Shown piece after piece: positions 9,778-18,580 of a stretch of DNA of 64,000 bases (positions are counted from its first letter, which is position 1; each line of letters begins with the position of its first letter). This DNA is from Xanthomonas nasturtii (lineage in GTDB: Bacteria > Pseudomonadota > Gammaproteobacteria > Xanthomonadales > Xanthomonadaceae). Under the pieces are notes generated by a model that made no database searches, had not been told where the DNA came from, and saw nothing but the letters and a program-made list of their open reading frames with translations. A program made the position numbers and the translations under genes. The stretch lies in contig NZ_LYMI01000089.1 of NCBI RefSeq assembly GCF_001660815.1, positions 85,138-149,137 of the forward strand, in the 5' to 3' direction.

Positions 9778-10569
9778 TTGGACATGATCCGGTCCGTATG
9801 GGCCTTCCGATACTTCATCCTGTCGTCGATCAGGAATGACCTGCGTCTGCGCTTCCTGCGCAGCAAACTGGGCGCACTGTGGATGATCATCCATCCGCTC
9901 ATGCAGGTGCTGATCTTTGCGACGATTCTCTCCGAGGTGCTGGCCGCGAAGCTGCCAGGCGTCAATAACAAGTTTGCTTACGCGCTTTACCTGATGGCCG
10001 GGACCCTTTGCTGGAGCATGTTCGCCGAATGTATTGGCAAATGTGCTTCGTTGTTCGTTGATAACGGCAATCTCATGAAGAAGCAGGCGTTTCCTCGCAT
10101 CTGCCTTCCGCTCATTGCCGGCGGCACCGTCATGGTCAACAACCTGTTGCTGTTTTTGGCGATCATCGTCGTTTTTGCCGTACTGGGCCATACCCTGGGG
10201 CCGCAGGCAGCGTGGCTCCCGCTGCTGATGCTGCTGACGTTGGCATTTGCCATGTCGATCGGCCTGCTGCTTGGGGTGTTCAACGTGTTCGTGCGCGACA
10301 TCGGGCAGGTCGTGCCGGTCGTCTTGCAGGCATTGTTCTGGGTGACGCCCATCGTTTACACCATTGACATACTCCCTGCGCAGACCCAGGAGCTGTTCAA
10401 GCTCAACCCGCTGTTCCCGCTTGTCAATGCATATCAGGGGGTCCTTCTTTACGGACGTTCCCCGGCATGGATCGAGCTTGTGCCTCTCATGCTGGCGACC
10501 CTCGTGTTGTGTGCCATGTCGTTGGTTATTTTCCGCCGCGCGAGTGCCGAAATGGTGGATGCCCTATGA
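9778..10569 (+). CDS. wzm: O-antigen ABC transporter permease Wzm
   Basis: A 263-residue integral membrane protein with about six transmembrane helices. It is the permease half of the ABC-2-type exporter that moves undecaprenyl-linked O-polysaccharide across the inner membrane. Family features: an N-terminal amphipathic stretch (RYFILSSIRNDLRLRF), KLGALWMIIHPLMQV at the first membrane segment, and the late VPVVLQALFWVTPIVYTIDI segment. TTG 9778 is taken as start because AGAGG lies ~8 nt upstream; ATG 9784 is the alternative. It overlaps wzt by 4 nt (ATGA), as usual for these pairs. Confidence 0.88.
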   Translation: MDMIRSVWAFRYFILSSIRNDLRLRFLRSKLGALWMIIHPLMQVLIFATILSEVLAAKLPGVNNKFAYALYLMAGTLCWSMFAECIGKCASLFVDNGNLMKKQAFPRICLPLIAGGTVMVNNLLLFLAIIVVFAVLGHTLGPQAAWLPLLMLLTLAFAMSIGLLLGVFNVFVRDIGQVVPVVLQALFWVTPIVYTIDILPAQTQELFKLNPLFPLVNAYQGVLLYGRSPAWIELVPLMLATLVLCAMSLVIFRRASAEMVDAL

Positions 10570-11852
10570 GCCCGGTACTGATGGTTGAAGGGCTTGGGAA
10601 GTCCTACCGTGTCTGGGGTAGCGAGTGGCTGCGCGCTGCCAGCTGGTTTGGGTTGAAGGTCAAGCCGCGAGAGGAGCACTGGGTACTGCGGAATGTCGGG
10701 TTTTCGGTCGCTCCGGGTGAGTCGATCGGGATCATGGGGCGCAATGGCGCCGGAAAGAGCACATTGCTCAAGCTGATCACCGGTACATCGCAACCCACCG
10801 AAGGGCGAATCGTCCGGCATGGCCGTATCGCCGCGATTCTTGAGCTCGGGATGGGATTCAATCCGGATCTGAGTGGCCGGGAGAATGCAAAACATTCCGC
10901 CGGGCTCATGGGTTACACATTGGAACAAATCGACAAGGTGTTGCCCGAGATACAGGAGTTCGCCGAGATCGGAGAGTACTTCGATGAGCCGGTCCGCACC
11001 TACTCGAGCGGTATGCAGGTACGCGTCGCATTTGCGGTGGCCACCGCATTTCGCCCTGATCTACTCATCGTCGACGAAGCATTGTCGGTAGGCGATGCGT
11101 ATTTTCAGGCGAAATGCTTCAAGCGCATCCAGTCTTACAAGGACGAGGGCATGACGCTCATCCTGGTCAGCCACGCGGTCGGAGATGTTGTCAAACACTG
11201 CGATCGTGCCATTTTGATCAAGGACGGTAGCGTGCATGCCGATGGTCCGTCGCGTGAGGTGTCGAACCTTTATCTGGACGAGTTGTTTGGAAAGAAGTCG
11301 GTCTCGCTTCACGCGGAGGCCAAGGATACCCCGAAGGAGTTCCGCACCGGCAGCGAAGACGTGTTTCATACCAGGCCATATTACAATGCATCCGAGCATC
11401 GCTGGGGACAGGGCGGTGCCCGAATTCTGGATTACGTGGTTGCCAGCGATGGTCAGGAATTTCCCGCGCGCGTGGAAAGTGGCTCGAGGACGACGTTTTA
11501 CTTCAAGATTGCATTCGATCAGGATTTCGATAGCGTGGTGCCCGGTATCTTGGTGAAAACGCTTGAAGGACTGTTTCTTTACGGAACCAATTCCTTTCTT
11601 TCCAGCGAGGGTCGTACCGGGATTGCGGCTAAGGCAGGCGATGTGATTGTCTGCAAGTTCACCATGCCTCTTGACCTGAACGAAGCGAATTACCTGATTT
11701 CGCTGGGCATTTCCAGTGGGGATCCACTGGTGGAACTGACGCCACTGGATCGGCGCTACGATGCCATCGTGCTGAACGTGGCCAGAGGGATGCAGTTTTG
11801 GGGAATGATGGACCTGAAGGCCGACTTCGAGATCGTTGAGGCCTTGTCATGA
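10566..11852 (+). CDS. wzt: O-antigen ABC transporter ATPase Wzt with C-terminal glycan-binding domain
   Basis: A 428-residue ATPase partner of Wzm. The ABC domain (1-~255) has Walker A GRNGAGKST (58-66), signature YSSGMQ (146-151), Walker B LLIVDE (166-171) and the switch histidine in LVSHA. A C-terminal extension (~285-428: ARILDYVVASDGQEFPARVE ... YLISLGISSGDP) fits the Wzt C-terminal beta-sandwich, which in E. coli O8/O9a Wzt proteins binds the modified non-reducing end of the chain before export. A WbdD-like terminator follows 40 bp downstream, which supports a cap-dependent export mechanism here. Confidence 0.9.
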   Translation: MSPVLMVEGLGKSYRVWGSEWLRAASWFGLKVKPREEHWVLRNVGFSVAPGESIGIMGRNGAGKSTLLKLITGTSQPTEGRIVRHGRIAAILELGMGFNPDLSGRENAKHSAGLMGYTLEQIDKVLPEIQEFAEIGEYFDEPVRTYSSGMQVRVAFAVATAFRPDLLIVDEALSVGDAYFQAKCFKRIQSYKDEGMTLILVSHAVGDVVKHCDRAILIKDGSVHADGPSREVSNLYLDELFGKKSVSLHAEAKDTPKEFRTGSEDVFHTRPYYNASEHRWGQGGARILDYVVASDGQEFPARVESGSRTTFYFKIAFDQDFDSVVPGILVKTLEGLFLYGTNSFLSSEGRTGIAAKAGDVIVCKFTMPLDLNEANYLISLGISSGDPLVELTPLDRRYDAIVLNVARGMQFWGMMDLKADFEIVEALS

Positions 11853-11892
11853 CGACGGCGGAATTTTACATCAATACAAAGAGCGAACAGTC

Positions 11893-13956
11893 ATGACCGA
11901 GTCACTGAGTATGGGCGCCCTTGTGGCAGCCCTTCCTGAGAAGTATCAGCCGATTTTCGCGCATCCTGAACTAACCGATGGCAGCTCGCGTGGTTGCGAG
12001 GATAGGCTGCTGTTGATCCGCCAGTGTGCGCAGCGCCTTCAGGCTACGCTCGGGCGTCCGCTGCGCGTCCTGGATCTTGGCTGTGCGCAGGGCTTCTTCT
12101 CATTGAACCTGGCGGCCGACGGCCACACGGTGCACGGAGTGGACTTTCTCGATCTCAATATAAATGTGTGCAAAGCGCTGGCTGCCGAAAATCCTTCGTT
12201 TGCAGCGAGCTTTGAGCACGGTACTGTCGAGGACGTGATAGATCGGCTTGAACCGGGTCGGTACGATCTGGTCCTCGGGCTCAGCGTCTTCCATCATCTC
12301 GTACACGCCCGAGGCATCCTGAGCGTATCGGAACTGTGTCGCAAGCTTTCGGAAAAGACCGCTGCGGGAGTGTTTGAACTCGCCTTGCATGAGGAGCCGC
12401 TTTACTGGGCGCCATCGTTACCGCAGGATCCTGCTGAAATCCTATCCAGTTATGCGTTCCTGCGCTTGCTTTCGCGGCAGGAGACGCACCTTTCGGCAGT
12501 GTCAAGGCCGCTCTATTTCGCGAGCAGCCAGTTCTGGTATGTGGACGGAATCATCGGCGATTTCACGTCCTGGACAGCTGAATCGCATGCGCATGGGCGG
12601 GGCACGCACCTGCAATCGCGTCGCTATTATTTCGGGCCACAGGTTTTCGTAAAAAGAATGACGCTGGCCGTTGAAGATCGCGCAGAGATCAACTTGCGCG
12701 AATTCGTCAATGAAGTGGAGTTTCTAAGCAATCCGCCACTCGGCTATCCGGCGCCGCGCCTGATCGCGTCGCTGAACGACTCCAGGGATTTGTTTCTTGC
12801 CAGGTCGATGATGGATGGGCGACTTCTTTCCCAGGCGATCGACGATGGTTCGGCTTATGACGCCGATGAGATCATCGCGCAGATTCTCGAGCAACTTGTG
12901 TTGCTTGAACGTGCCGGTTTGTATCATAACGATGTGCGCTGCTGGAATATCCTCATCACGCCGGAAATGCGTGCTGTACTGATCGATTACGGCGCGATCT
13001 CGACCAACGCCGCCGATTGCTCCTGGCTTGAGGATCTGTTGTTTTCGTTTCTGATCACGGTCAAGGAGATTCTTGAACGTCGGGTTGTTCCCCCCAGCCC
13101 GAGCCGTGAGCCTGCGCTGGATTTCACGACATTACCTGCCCGGTACTGCAATGCGTTCGTAGCGCTGTTTGGGCAGAATCGTTCCCAGTTGACGTTCGCC
13201 CTGCTGCAACAGTGTCTCCAACAAGCCGATGCCGCACCGGCCCCGCTTCCTGAGTGGGCATCGATTTATCGGCGTCTGCATGACGCGCTACTCGTTTACA
13301 ACGCGCGGCTGAGCGCGGTGCATATCGAGACGGAGCATCATCGAGTGGAGCTTGCCGCACGTGGCGCGGCGATCGAGCAGTTTCGTGAGAGCGCATCGAA
13401 GGAACAGGGGCGCTTCCAGTTGCTTGAACAGCAAATTGCTGCTTCCGAAAGCAGGTGCCAGCGACTCGAGGAGGACAGCGAGAAACTGGCAGCCTGGGCC
13501 AAAGGACTCGAAGCTCAAGCGATCGCATCTGCTGCCTTGCAGGCTCGGGTTGCCGCACAGCAGCAACAAATTTCCCAGCTCGAGAACTCGCGCGAGCAGG
13601 ATAGAAACCGAGTGAAGGAGCTGCAGGCCGATCTTTCCAGAAGTATGCAGATCGCTACTGCAGCACGAGAGCACATTCGCGAGCTTGAGTTGGCGGTGGA
13701 GGTCCTGGAAGGACAGATCGACAGCCTTCATGCAAGCCGGTCCTGGCGGATTACGGCGCCGCTTCGTTTGTTCACCACGCGGGTACTCAAACGTGGCGAC
13801 GGCAATGTTGCGATTATCCGTAACGCGCCAGTCCCACAGCTGGAGGACGTGGCCATCCTTGATGGTTCGGTGCCGACTCCGGCAGAAGCTGCAATGGACA
13901 AACGTGTTGCCGCAGTCGATCAGCTGGGTAGTCGTATCCGCAAGTCACGTAAATAA
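11893..13956 (+). CDS. WbdD-like chain terminator: methyltransferase + kinase + coiled coil
   Basis: A 687-residue three-part protein. Residues ~1-250 are a SAM-dependent methyltransferase (motif I DLGCAQGFF 61-69, acidic motif II HGVDF 81-85, FHHL 133-136). Residues ~250-430 are a small-molecule/protein-kinase-like fold with Lys254 (VFVK), catalytic loop HNDVRCWN (345-352) and metal loop IDYG (364-367). Residues ~480-660 form a long coiled coil, followed by a basic tail. This domain order matches E. coli WbdD, which methylates/phosphorylates the end of the O9a polymannose and whose coiled coil acts as a length ruler. By inference it caps and measures the O-chain that Wzt then recognises. Start ATG 11893; a longer frame from 11836 overlaps wzt and is less likely. 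Confidence 0.8.
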   Translation: MTESLSMGALVAALPEKYQPIFAHPELTDGSSRGCEDRLLLIRQCAQRLQATLGRPLRVLDLGCAQGFFSLNLAADGHTVHGVDFLDLNINVCKALAAENPSFAASFEHGTVEDVIDRLEPGRYDLVLGLSVFHHLVHARGILSVSELCRKLSEKTAAGVFELALHEEPLYWAPSLPQDPAEILSSYAFLRLLSRQETHLSAVSRPLYFASSQFWYVDGIIGDFTSWTAESHAHGRGTHLQSRRYYFGPQVFVKRMTLAVEDRAEINLREFVNEVEFLSNPPLGYPAPRLIASLNDSRDLFLARSMMDGRLLSQAIDDGSAYDADEIIAQILEQLVLLERAGLYHNDVRCWNILITPEMRAVLIDYGAISTNAADCSWLEDLLFSFLITVKEILERRVVPPSPSREPALDFTTLPARYCNAFVALFGQNRSQLTFALLQQCLQQADAAPAPLPEWASIYRRLHDALLVYNARLSAVHIETEHHRVELAARGAAIEQFRESASKEQGRFQLLEQQIAASESRCQRLEEDSEKLAAWAKGLEAQAIASAALQARVAAQQQQISQLENSREQDRNRVKELQADLSRSMQIATAAREHIRELELAVEVLEGQIDSLHASRSWRITAPLRLFTTRVLKRGDGNVAIIRNAPVPQLEDVAILDGSVPTPAEAAMDKRVAAVDQLGSRIRKSRK

Positions 13957-14007
13957 TCCAGAGGAAGTCAACGTTGTGGTAAGGACATCATGTAGGGGGT
14001 TCGGGTC

Positions 14008-15069
14008 GTGAAAAGAGTCATCGTGCTCGGTGCGCAGGTGCCGTTTATCAGGGGAGGGGCAGAGTTTCTGAATGAGGAGCTGGTCCGTCAGATCAATCTG
14101 TGGGGTAAGCAACACCAGGTCGTCGCCGAACTGGTGCAGCTGCCGTATCGTTGGTATCCCGAAACGGAAATCCTTTCCTCCGCATTGGCGTGGCGGTTAT
14201 TGGATCTGAATGAAAGTAACGGGCAGAAGATCGACCTGTGTATTTGTACCAAGTTTCCAACATACGCTGCCCAGCATGCGAACAAGACGCTCTGGCTGGT
14301 GCATCAGCATAGGGTACTTTACGATCTGGAGCGCACCCGTTTTGATTTCCCCCATCTGAACTCTCGCGATGTGGCGTTGCGCGACGCCTTGCGCGTTTCA
14401 GACACGCAGCTGTTGTCGGACATCGAATCGCGCTACACCATCTCGCAGACCGTGACCGAGAGGCTTCAACAGTTCAACGGTCTTTCTTCGCAGGTTCTAT
14501 ACCCCCCATCCAAACTGGCCCCGTTGATCACATCCGGTGACTACGGCGATTATATTTTGTGCATCGGCCGCCTCGAGTCGATGAAGCGGCCCGACTTGCT
14601 GATTCGCGCAGCGGCACATGTATCAAAGGCCAAAATCGTCATAGCAGGCACAGGAGCCAGTGATTACGCGCTGTCCCTGGCACCGCTGGTGCATGAGCTG
14701 GGGCTGCAGGACAGGGTGGAACTGACGGGTTTTGTCGAGGATGAGAAACTGCTCGCGTTGATCGCCGGTTGCAGGGCCGTTTTCTACTCACCCGTTGACG
14801 AAGACTACGGATTCGCAACGCTGGAGGCATTTGCGGCGCATAAACCTGTCATTACGGTTGACGACAGCGGCGAAGTCGGAAGGATCGTAAAAGCCACCGG
14901 AAGTGGGTGGGTCACCGGTCCCACGGCAGAGGAAATCGCGCAGAGTATCGGGGACTGCTACGCAAGAACCGGTGCGCAACTACGCGCGCTTGCCGATGAA
15001 GGATACCGACTCAGCACCTCGATTACATGGGATCGCGTGATACGCGAGCTCGTGGAGGAAAGGATTTGA
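14008..15069 (+). CDS. GT4-type glycosyltransferase
   Basis: A 353-residue GT-B glycosyltransferase. N-lobe starts MKRVIVLGAQVPFIRGGAEF; the C-lobe has YILCIGRLESMKRPDLLIRA, the EX7E motif (Glu265-DYGFATL-Glu273) and HKPVITVDDSGE. The GTG start at 14008 has a G-rich ribosome-binding site (GGGGG) ~8 nt upstream. It is predicted to transfer mannose or D-rhamnose within the O-chain backbone. The stop overlaps the TTG start of the next glycosyltransferase by 4 nt, so both are coupled in one operon. Confidence 0.84.
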   Translation: MKRVIVLGAQVPFIRGGAEFLNEELVRQINLWGKQHQVVAELVQLPYRWYPETEILSSALAWRLLDLNESNGQKIDLCICTKFPTYAAQHANKTLWLVHQHRVLYDLERTRFDFPHLNSRDVALRDALRVSDTQLLSDIESRYTISQTVTERLQQFNGLSSQVLYPPSKLAPLITSGDYGDYILCIGRLESMKRPDLLIRAAAHVSKAKIVIAGTGASDYALSLAPLVHELGLQDRVELTGFVEDEKLLALIAGCRAVFYSPVDEDYGFATLEAFAAHKPVITVDDSGEVGRIVKATGSGWVTGPTAEEIAQSIGDCYARTGAQLRALADEGYRLSTSITWDRVIRELVEERI

Positions 15070-16835
15070 ACACGCGTTTCCGCATTGCCATGGTCGGGCC
15101 ACTACCCCCCGAGCATTCCGGCATTGCCGAGTATTCGGCCGGGCTGGTGGAACTGTTGCGCGCGCGGGGCGTGCAGGTCGACACGGTGGTCCGCGGTGAC
15201 GTGGAACGCATGGGAGCCCAGAAGGTTGTCGATGGGCTGCTTGAAGCGGATGCCGTTGTCTACCAGATGGGAAATCATCCCGCTTTTCATGGGTGGATGC
15301 TTCCACTGATGGCATGTGTTCCCGGCGTTGTTCACCTGCATGATCTGGTGCTGCACCACATGGTGGCGGGTGTCCTGAGTGACGAGTCGCTGCTCGGTGA
15401 CGGGTATACGCGGGTGCTGGAACAATGGCATTCCGCTGCTGAAGTGAAGAACGCAACGCTTGCACTGCGTTATGGCTCTCCGATCTGGGGCCGTGACGAC
15501 ATCGTGCATTACCCGCTTCATCAAGTGGCGACGAAATTCGCACTGGAGGTGGTCGTGCATTCCCGATACGCGGCCGAAAGCGTTGCCAAGGAGTTTCCGT
15601 GGCTGCCTGTTACGGTCATCCCCCAACTCTATCCTGTCGCCGCGCGGCATCGGGTGCGTGATCGTCTCAGCACCATTGCGGTGATGGGCGGTGGGCAGGT
15701 GAATCGCAGGTTCGACTGGATCGTTGAGGCATTGTTGCAGGTCGAGCCCGAGTTGACTCACCCGCTTTCTCTTGAGATAGCCGGTGTGGTCGAACCTGCC
15801 GTGCAGCTACAGCTGGAGCGGCTTTCGGGTTTGCAGAACGTGCGATTGATCGATCATGGTCGCATCGACGACGAGCAATTTCGCAGTGTGTTCGAGCGTG
15901 CCGACCTGATGATCGCGCTTCGCCAGCCGACCATGGGCGAAGCCTCCGCGGTCGTGTCAAAGGCATTGCAAGCGGGCCTGCCTGTCGTGGTATCGGATCA
16001 GGGCTGGTACGCAGAACTGCCGTCCTGCGTCAGGAAAGTGCCCCCCACGTCCGACTGTCCAGAGGTTCTTGGCAGTCTGTTGCGGCACTTTGCACTGGAT
16101 TCGGCAGCGTACTCGCGTTGGGCAGAAGAATGTGGAGATCAGGCGAGTCGCCCGGAGCTTGACCCATACGGTGCTACCGACCGCTATGTGAAGCTGTTGA
16201 AATCCAGCCGTGTCTTTTCCGATTTCAGGGATCGCGTCGCCGAGGCCTTGGTCGATCTCAAGATCGACCTTGAATCTCCGCTGTCGGGCGAAGTTCAGAG
16301 AATCGATGTCCGCAGTACGCTGCGTGGTGACCGGTGGGTCGATTCTGCGCTCAAGGCCTTATCCGAGCGCCAGGTCGACACGCACGGACAAATGGTCTTC
16401 GCCACGGTCGAGCCGTACCCTTATACTGAGGCCTTGCCGGTCGAAGCATGTCAGGGAGGGGCGGCACTGATCGAAACCGATCTTGGTGTGGCCGAGCCCT
16501 CCAGCGAGGTCACCGTAAGGCTGATGCTGAACAATACCAGCGGGTTCCCCTGGCTCAGTCCGCCCGGCCACTCGGTGATGCCGTTCGGCATTTACATCGG
16601 ATGCTACTGGCGCTCCGTTGTGCCGCTGCAGGAAGTCGAGCAGCCGCGCCATTGGATTGACGAGCCAATCGAGCCAGCTTCGTGTCGCGAACAGGTCATC
16701 TCACTTCGTGTGCCTGATGCAGTTGGTGAGTACGAATTGGAAATCGATCTCGTCCAGGAATCTGTTGGCTGGTTCAAAACTCGGGGGTTTGTACCAGCCC
16801 GGCTGCTCGTACGTGTAGAAGCCACTCAATCATGA
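15066..16835 (+). CDS. Glycosyltransferase with C-terminal beta-sandwich module
   Basis: A 589-residue protein with a GT4-like N-terminal part (~1-375: FRIAMVGPLPPEHSGIAEYS, VVHLHDLVLHH, LMIALRQPTMGEASAVVSKA, GLPVVVSDQGWYAELP), a linker, and a distinct C-terminal domain (~440-589) with alternating strands ending LEIDLVQESVGWFKTRG. A very similar LVQE-x-V-x-WF ending occurs in the lipoprotein encoded next, suggesting a shared accessory fold, perhaps carbohydrate-binding. Start is TTG 15066, which overlaps the preceding stop and has a strong GGAGGAAAGG site; the longer frame from 15027 lacks one. Role: O-chain assembly; linkage unknown. Confidence 0.8.
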   Translation: MNTRFRIAMVGPLPPEHSGIAEYSAGLVELLRARGVQVDTVVRGDVERMGAQKVVDGLLEADAVVYQMGNHPAFHGWMLPLMACVPGVVHLHDLVLHHMVAGVLSDESLLGDGYTRVLEQWHSAAEVKNATLALRYGSPIWGRDDIVHYPLHQVATKFALEVVVHSRYAAESVAKEFPWLPVTVIPQLYPVAARHRVRDRLSTIAVMGGGQVNRRFDWIVEALLQVEPELTHPLSLEIAGVVEPAVQLQLERLSGLQNVRLIDHGRIDDEQFRSVFERADLMIALRQPTMGEASAVVSKALQAGLPVVVSDQGWYAELPSCVRKVPPTSDCPEVLGSLLRHFALDSAAYSRWAEECGDQASRPELDPYGATDRYVKLLKSSRVFSDFRDRVAEALVDLKIDLESPLSGEVQRIDVRSTLRGDRWVDSALKALSERQVDTHGQMVFATVEPYPYTEALPVEACQGGAALIETDLGVAEPSSEVTVRLMLNNTSGFPWLSPPGHSVMPFGIYIGCYWRSVVPLQEVEQPRHWIDEPIEPASCREQVISLRVPDAVGEYELEIDLVQESVGWFKTRGFVPARLLVRVEATQS

Positions 16836-16866
16836 GGGCACATTCATCCAACCCAGGTCCTAACGC

Positions 16867-17466
16867 ATGAAAGCTTTTGTGAAAACCCCCGTCTCTCTGG
16901 GCACTGTCGCCATCCTGGCGACTTTCATCACCCTTGTTGGTTGCTCCAAATCGCCTGAGGCAGACCAGCCGGTAACCGCCGCACCTCAACCGGCTGCTCC
17001 GGCCTCCGAAGCACCCGGTATGACGAGCCCCTTGACGCAGGAGCAAGTCGGGGCTCGCTATGCCATCGTTTCGGACCCTGTGGTCGCCAATAATGGCGAG
17101 GTGATACGCACCGTTGTGTCGGTCACCAACGCTGGCAAGGAAACGCTGAGTTCGAAGGGCACCTTGCCGGTCAACCTCGCAATCTCTCTGGTAGACAGTT
17201 CCGGCGCTTTATCGGCGAAGGATTTCGTACGCGCTTCGCTTCCCGCCGATGGAATTGCTGCGGGTGCCTCCGCCGAGGTGATCGCCGAGGTGCCAGCCCA
17301 GGCAGTGGTTGGAAAGAGCCTGCGAATCGGGCTGGTACAGGAAGGCGTCGCCTGGTTCAGCGATTTCAAGATCGAGCCGCTCGACTACGGCCCGTTCAGC
17401 AGCTGCGCAGATCAGGGCAAGCAGACGATATGCGGTGCGGGTGGGAAGCCGCTGTCAACGCGTTGA
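16867..17466 (+). CDS. Lipoprotein with LVQEG-V-WF module, encoded inside the O-antigen operon
   Basis: A 199-residue predicted lipoprotein. The signal peptide ends in a lipobox (TLVGC, Cys26), followed by a Pro/Ala-rich linker (~30-55) and a beta-rich domain ([20 protein letters not shown] ... [20 protein letters not shown]). That domain resembles the C-terminal module of the preceding glycosyltransferase. Two C-terminal cysteines ([13 protein letters not shown]) could form a disulfide. The residue after Cys26 is Ser, compatible with outer-membrane sorting. I do not recognise a named family; a role in handling O-chains at the envelope is only inferred from position and the shared module. Confidence 0.75.
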   Translation: MKAFVKTPVSLGTVAILATFITLVGCSKSPEADQPVTAAPQPAAPASEAPGMTSPLTQEQVGARYAIVSDPVVANNGEVIRTVVSVTNAGKETLSSKGTLPVNLAISLVDSSGALSAKDFVRASLPADGIAAGASAEVIAEVPAQAVVGKSLRIGLVQEGVAWFSDFKIEPLDYGPFSSCADQGKQTICGAGGKPLSTR

Positions 17467-17545
17467 GCTGCACCGTGCGGCGGAAACAGCCCGATCCTGC
17501 ATCGGCTCAAAGCCGGAACCAATACGTAAACAAGAGAATGTGTTA

Positions 17546-18580
17546 ATGAAAACTGCGTTGATTACTGGAATCTCGGGTCAAGACGGTGCTTACCTTGCAG
17601 AACTGCTGTTGGACAAGGGCTACCGCGTATTTGGCACGTATCGCCGTACGAGTTCGGTCAATTTCTGGCGGATCGAAGAGCTTGGAATTGCAGCCCACCC
17701 GAACCTTAATCTAATCGAATACGATCTGACGGATCTAGGGTCGAGCATCCGTATGCTTGAAAGCACCGGAGCCACCGAGGTCTACAATCTGGCGGCTCAG
17801 AGCTTCGTGGGTGTGTCTTTCGATCAGCCGACCACGACGGCGCAGATCACCGGTATCGGTCCGGTCCACCTGCTGGAGGCGATCCGTCAGGTGAACCGGG
17901 ATATCCGCTTCTACCAGGCCTCGACGTCGGAGATGTTCGGCAAGGTGCAGGCTGTTCCGCAGATCGAAAGCACGCCGTTCTATCCACGCAGCCCCTATGG
18001 TGTCGCCAAACTCTATGCACACTGGATGACGGTGAACTACCGCGAGAGTTACGACATCTTTGGTTGCAGTGGCATCCTGTTCAACCACGAAAGTCCATTG
18101 CGTGGACGTGAATTCGTGACGCGCAAGATCACCGACTCGGTAGCCAAGATCAAGCTCGGGCTGCTGGACTGCATGGAATTGGGTAACCTGGACGCCAAGC
18201 GTGACTGGGGCTTTGCGCGCGAGTATGTGGAAGGTATGTGGCGGATGCTGCAGGCCGAGGAGCCGGATACTTTCGTGCTCGCAACCAATCGCACCGAGAC
18301 CGTACGCGATTTCGTCAGCATGGCGTTCAAGGGCGCGGGCATCGACGTCGAGTTCCGTGGGAAGGACGCTGAAGAGACTGCGGTGGATACTGCCACCGGC
18401 AAGGTGCTCATGCGCATCAACCCGAAGTTCCACCGCCCTGCAGAAGTGGAGCTGCTGATCGGCGATCCCGAAAAGGCGGCCCGCATCCTCGGCTGGAAGC
18501 CCGAGACCACGCTGGAGCAGCTGTGCCAGATGATGGTCGAGGCCGATCTGAAGAGGAACGAGCGTGGCTTCTCATTCTGA
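17546..18580 (+). CDS. gmd: GDP-mannose 4,6-dehydratase
   Basis: A 344-residue short-chain dehydrogenase/reductase (SDR) converting GDP-mannose to GDP-4-keto-6-deoxymannose. NAD(P)-binding GISGQDG (8-14), catalytic STSEMFG (126-132) and YGVAK (151-155) are intact, and [16 protein letters not shown] is the diagnostic Gmd segment. The 344-residue length is typical. GDP-mannose would come from xanA/xanB further along the window. Its end overlaps the start of the reductase gene by 17 nt. The start ATG 17546 follows a ~80-bp gap after the lipoprotein gene; upstream frame extension is not protein-like. Confidence 0.93.
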   Translation: MKTALITGISGQDGAYLAELLLDKGYRVFGTYRRTSSVNFWRIEELGIAAHPNLNLIEYDLTDLGSSIRMLESTGATEVYNLAAQSFVGVSFDQPTTTAQITGIGPVHLLEAIRQVNRDIRFYQASTSEMFGKVQAVPQIESTPFYPRSPYGVAKLYAHWMTVNYRESYDIFGCSGILFNHESPLRGREFVTRKITDSVAKIKLGLLDCMELGNLDAKRDWGFAREYVEGMWRMLQAEEPDTFVLATNRTETVRDFVSMAFKGAGIDVEFRGKDAEETAVDTATGKVLMRINPKFHRPAEVELLIGDPEKAARILGWKPETTLEQLCQMMVEADLKRNERGFSF

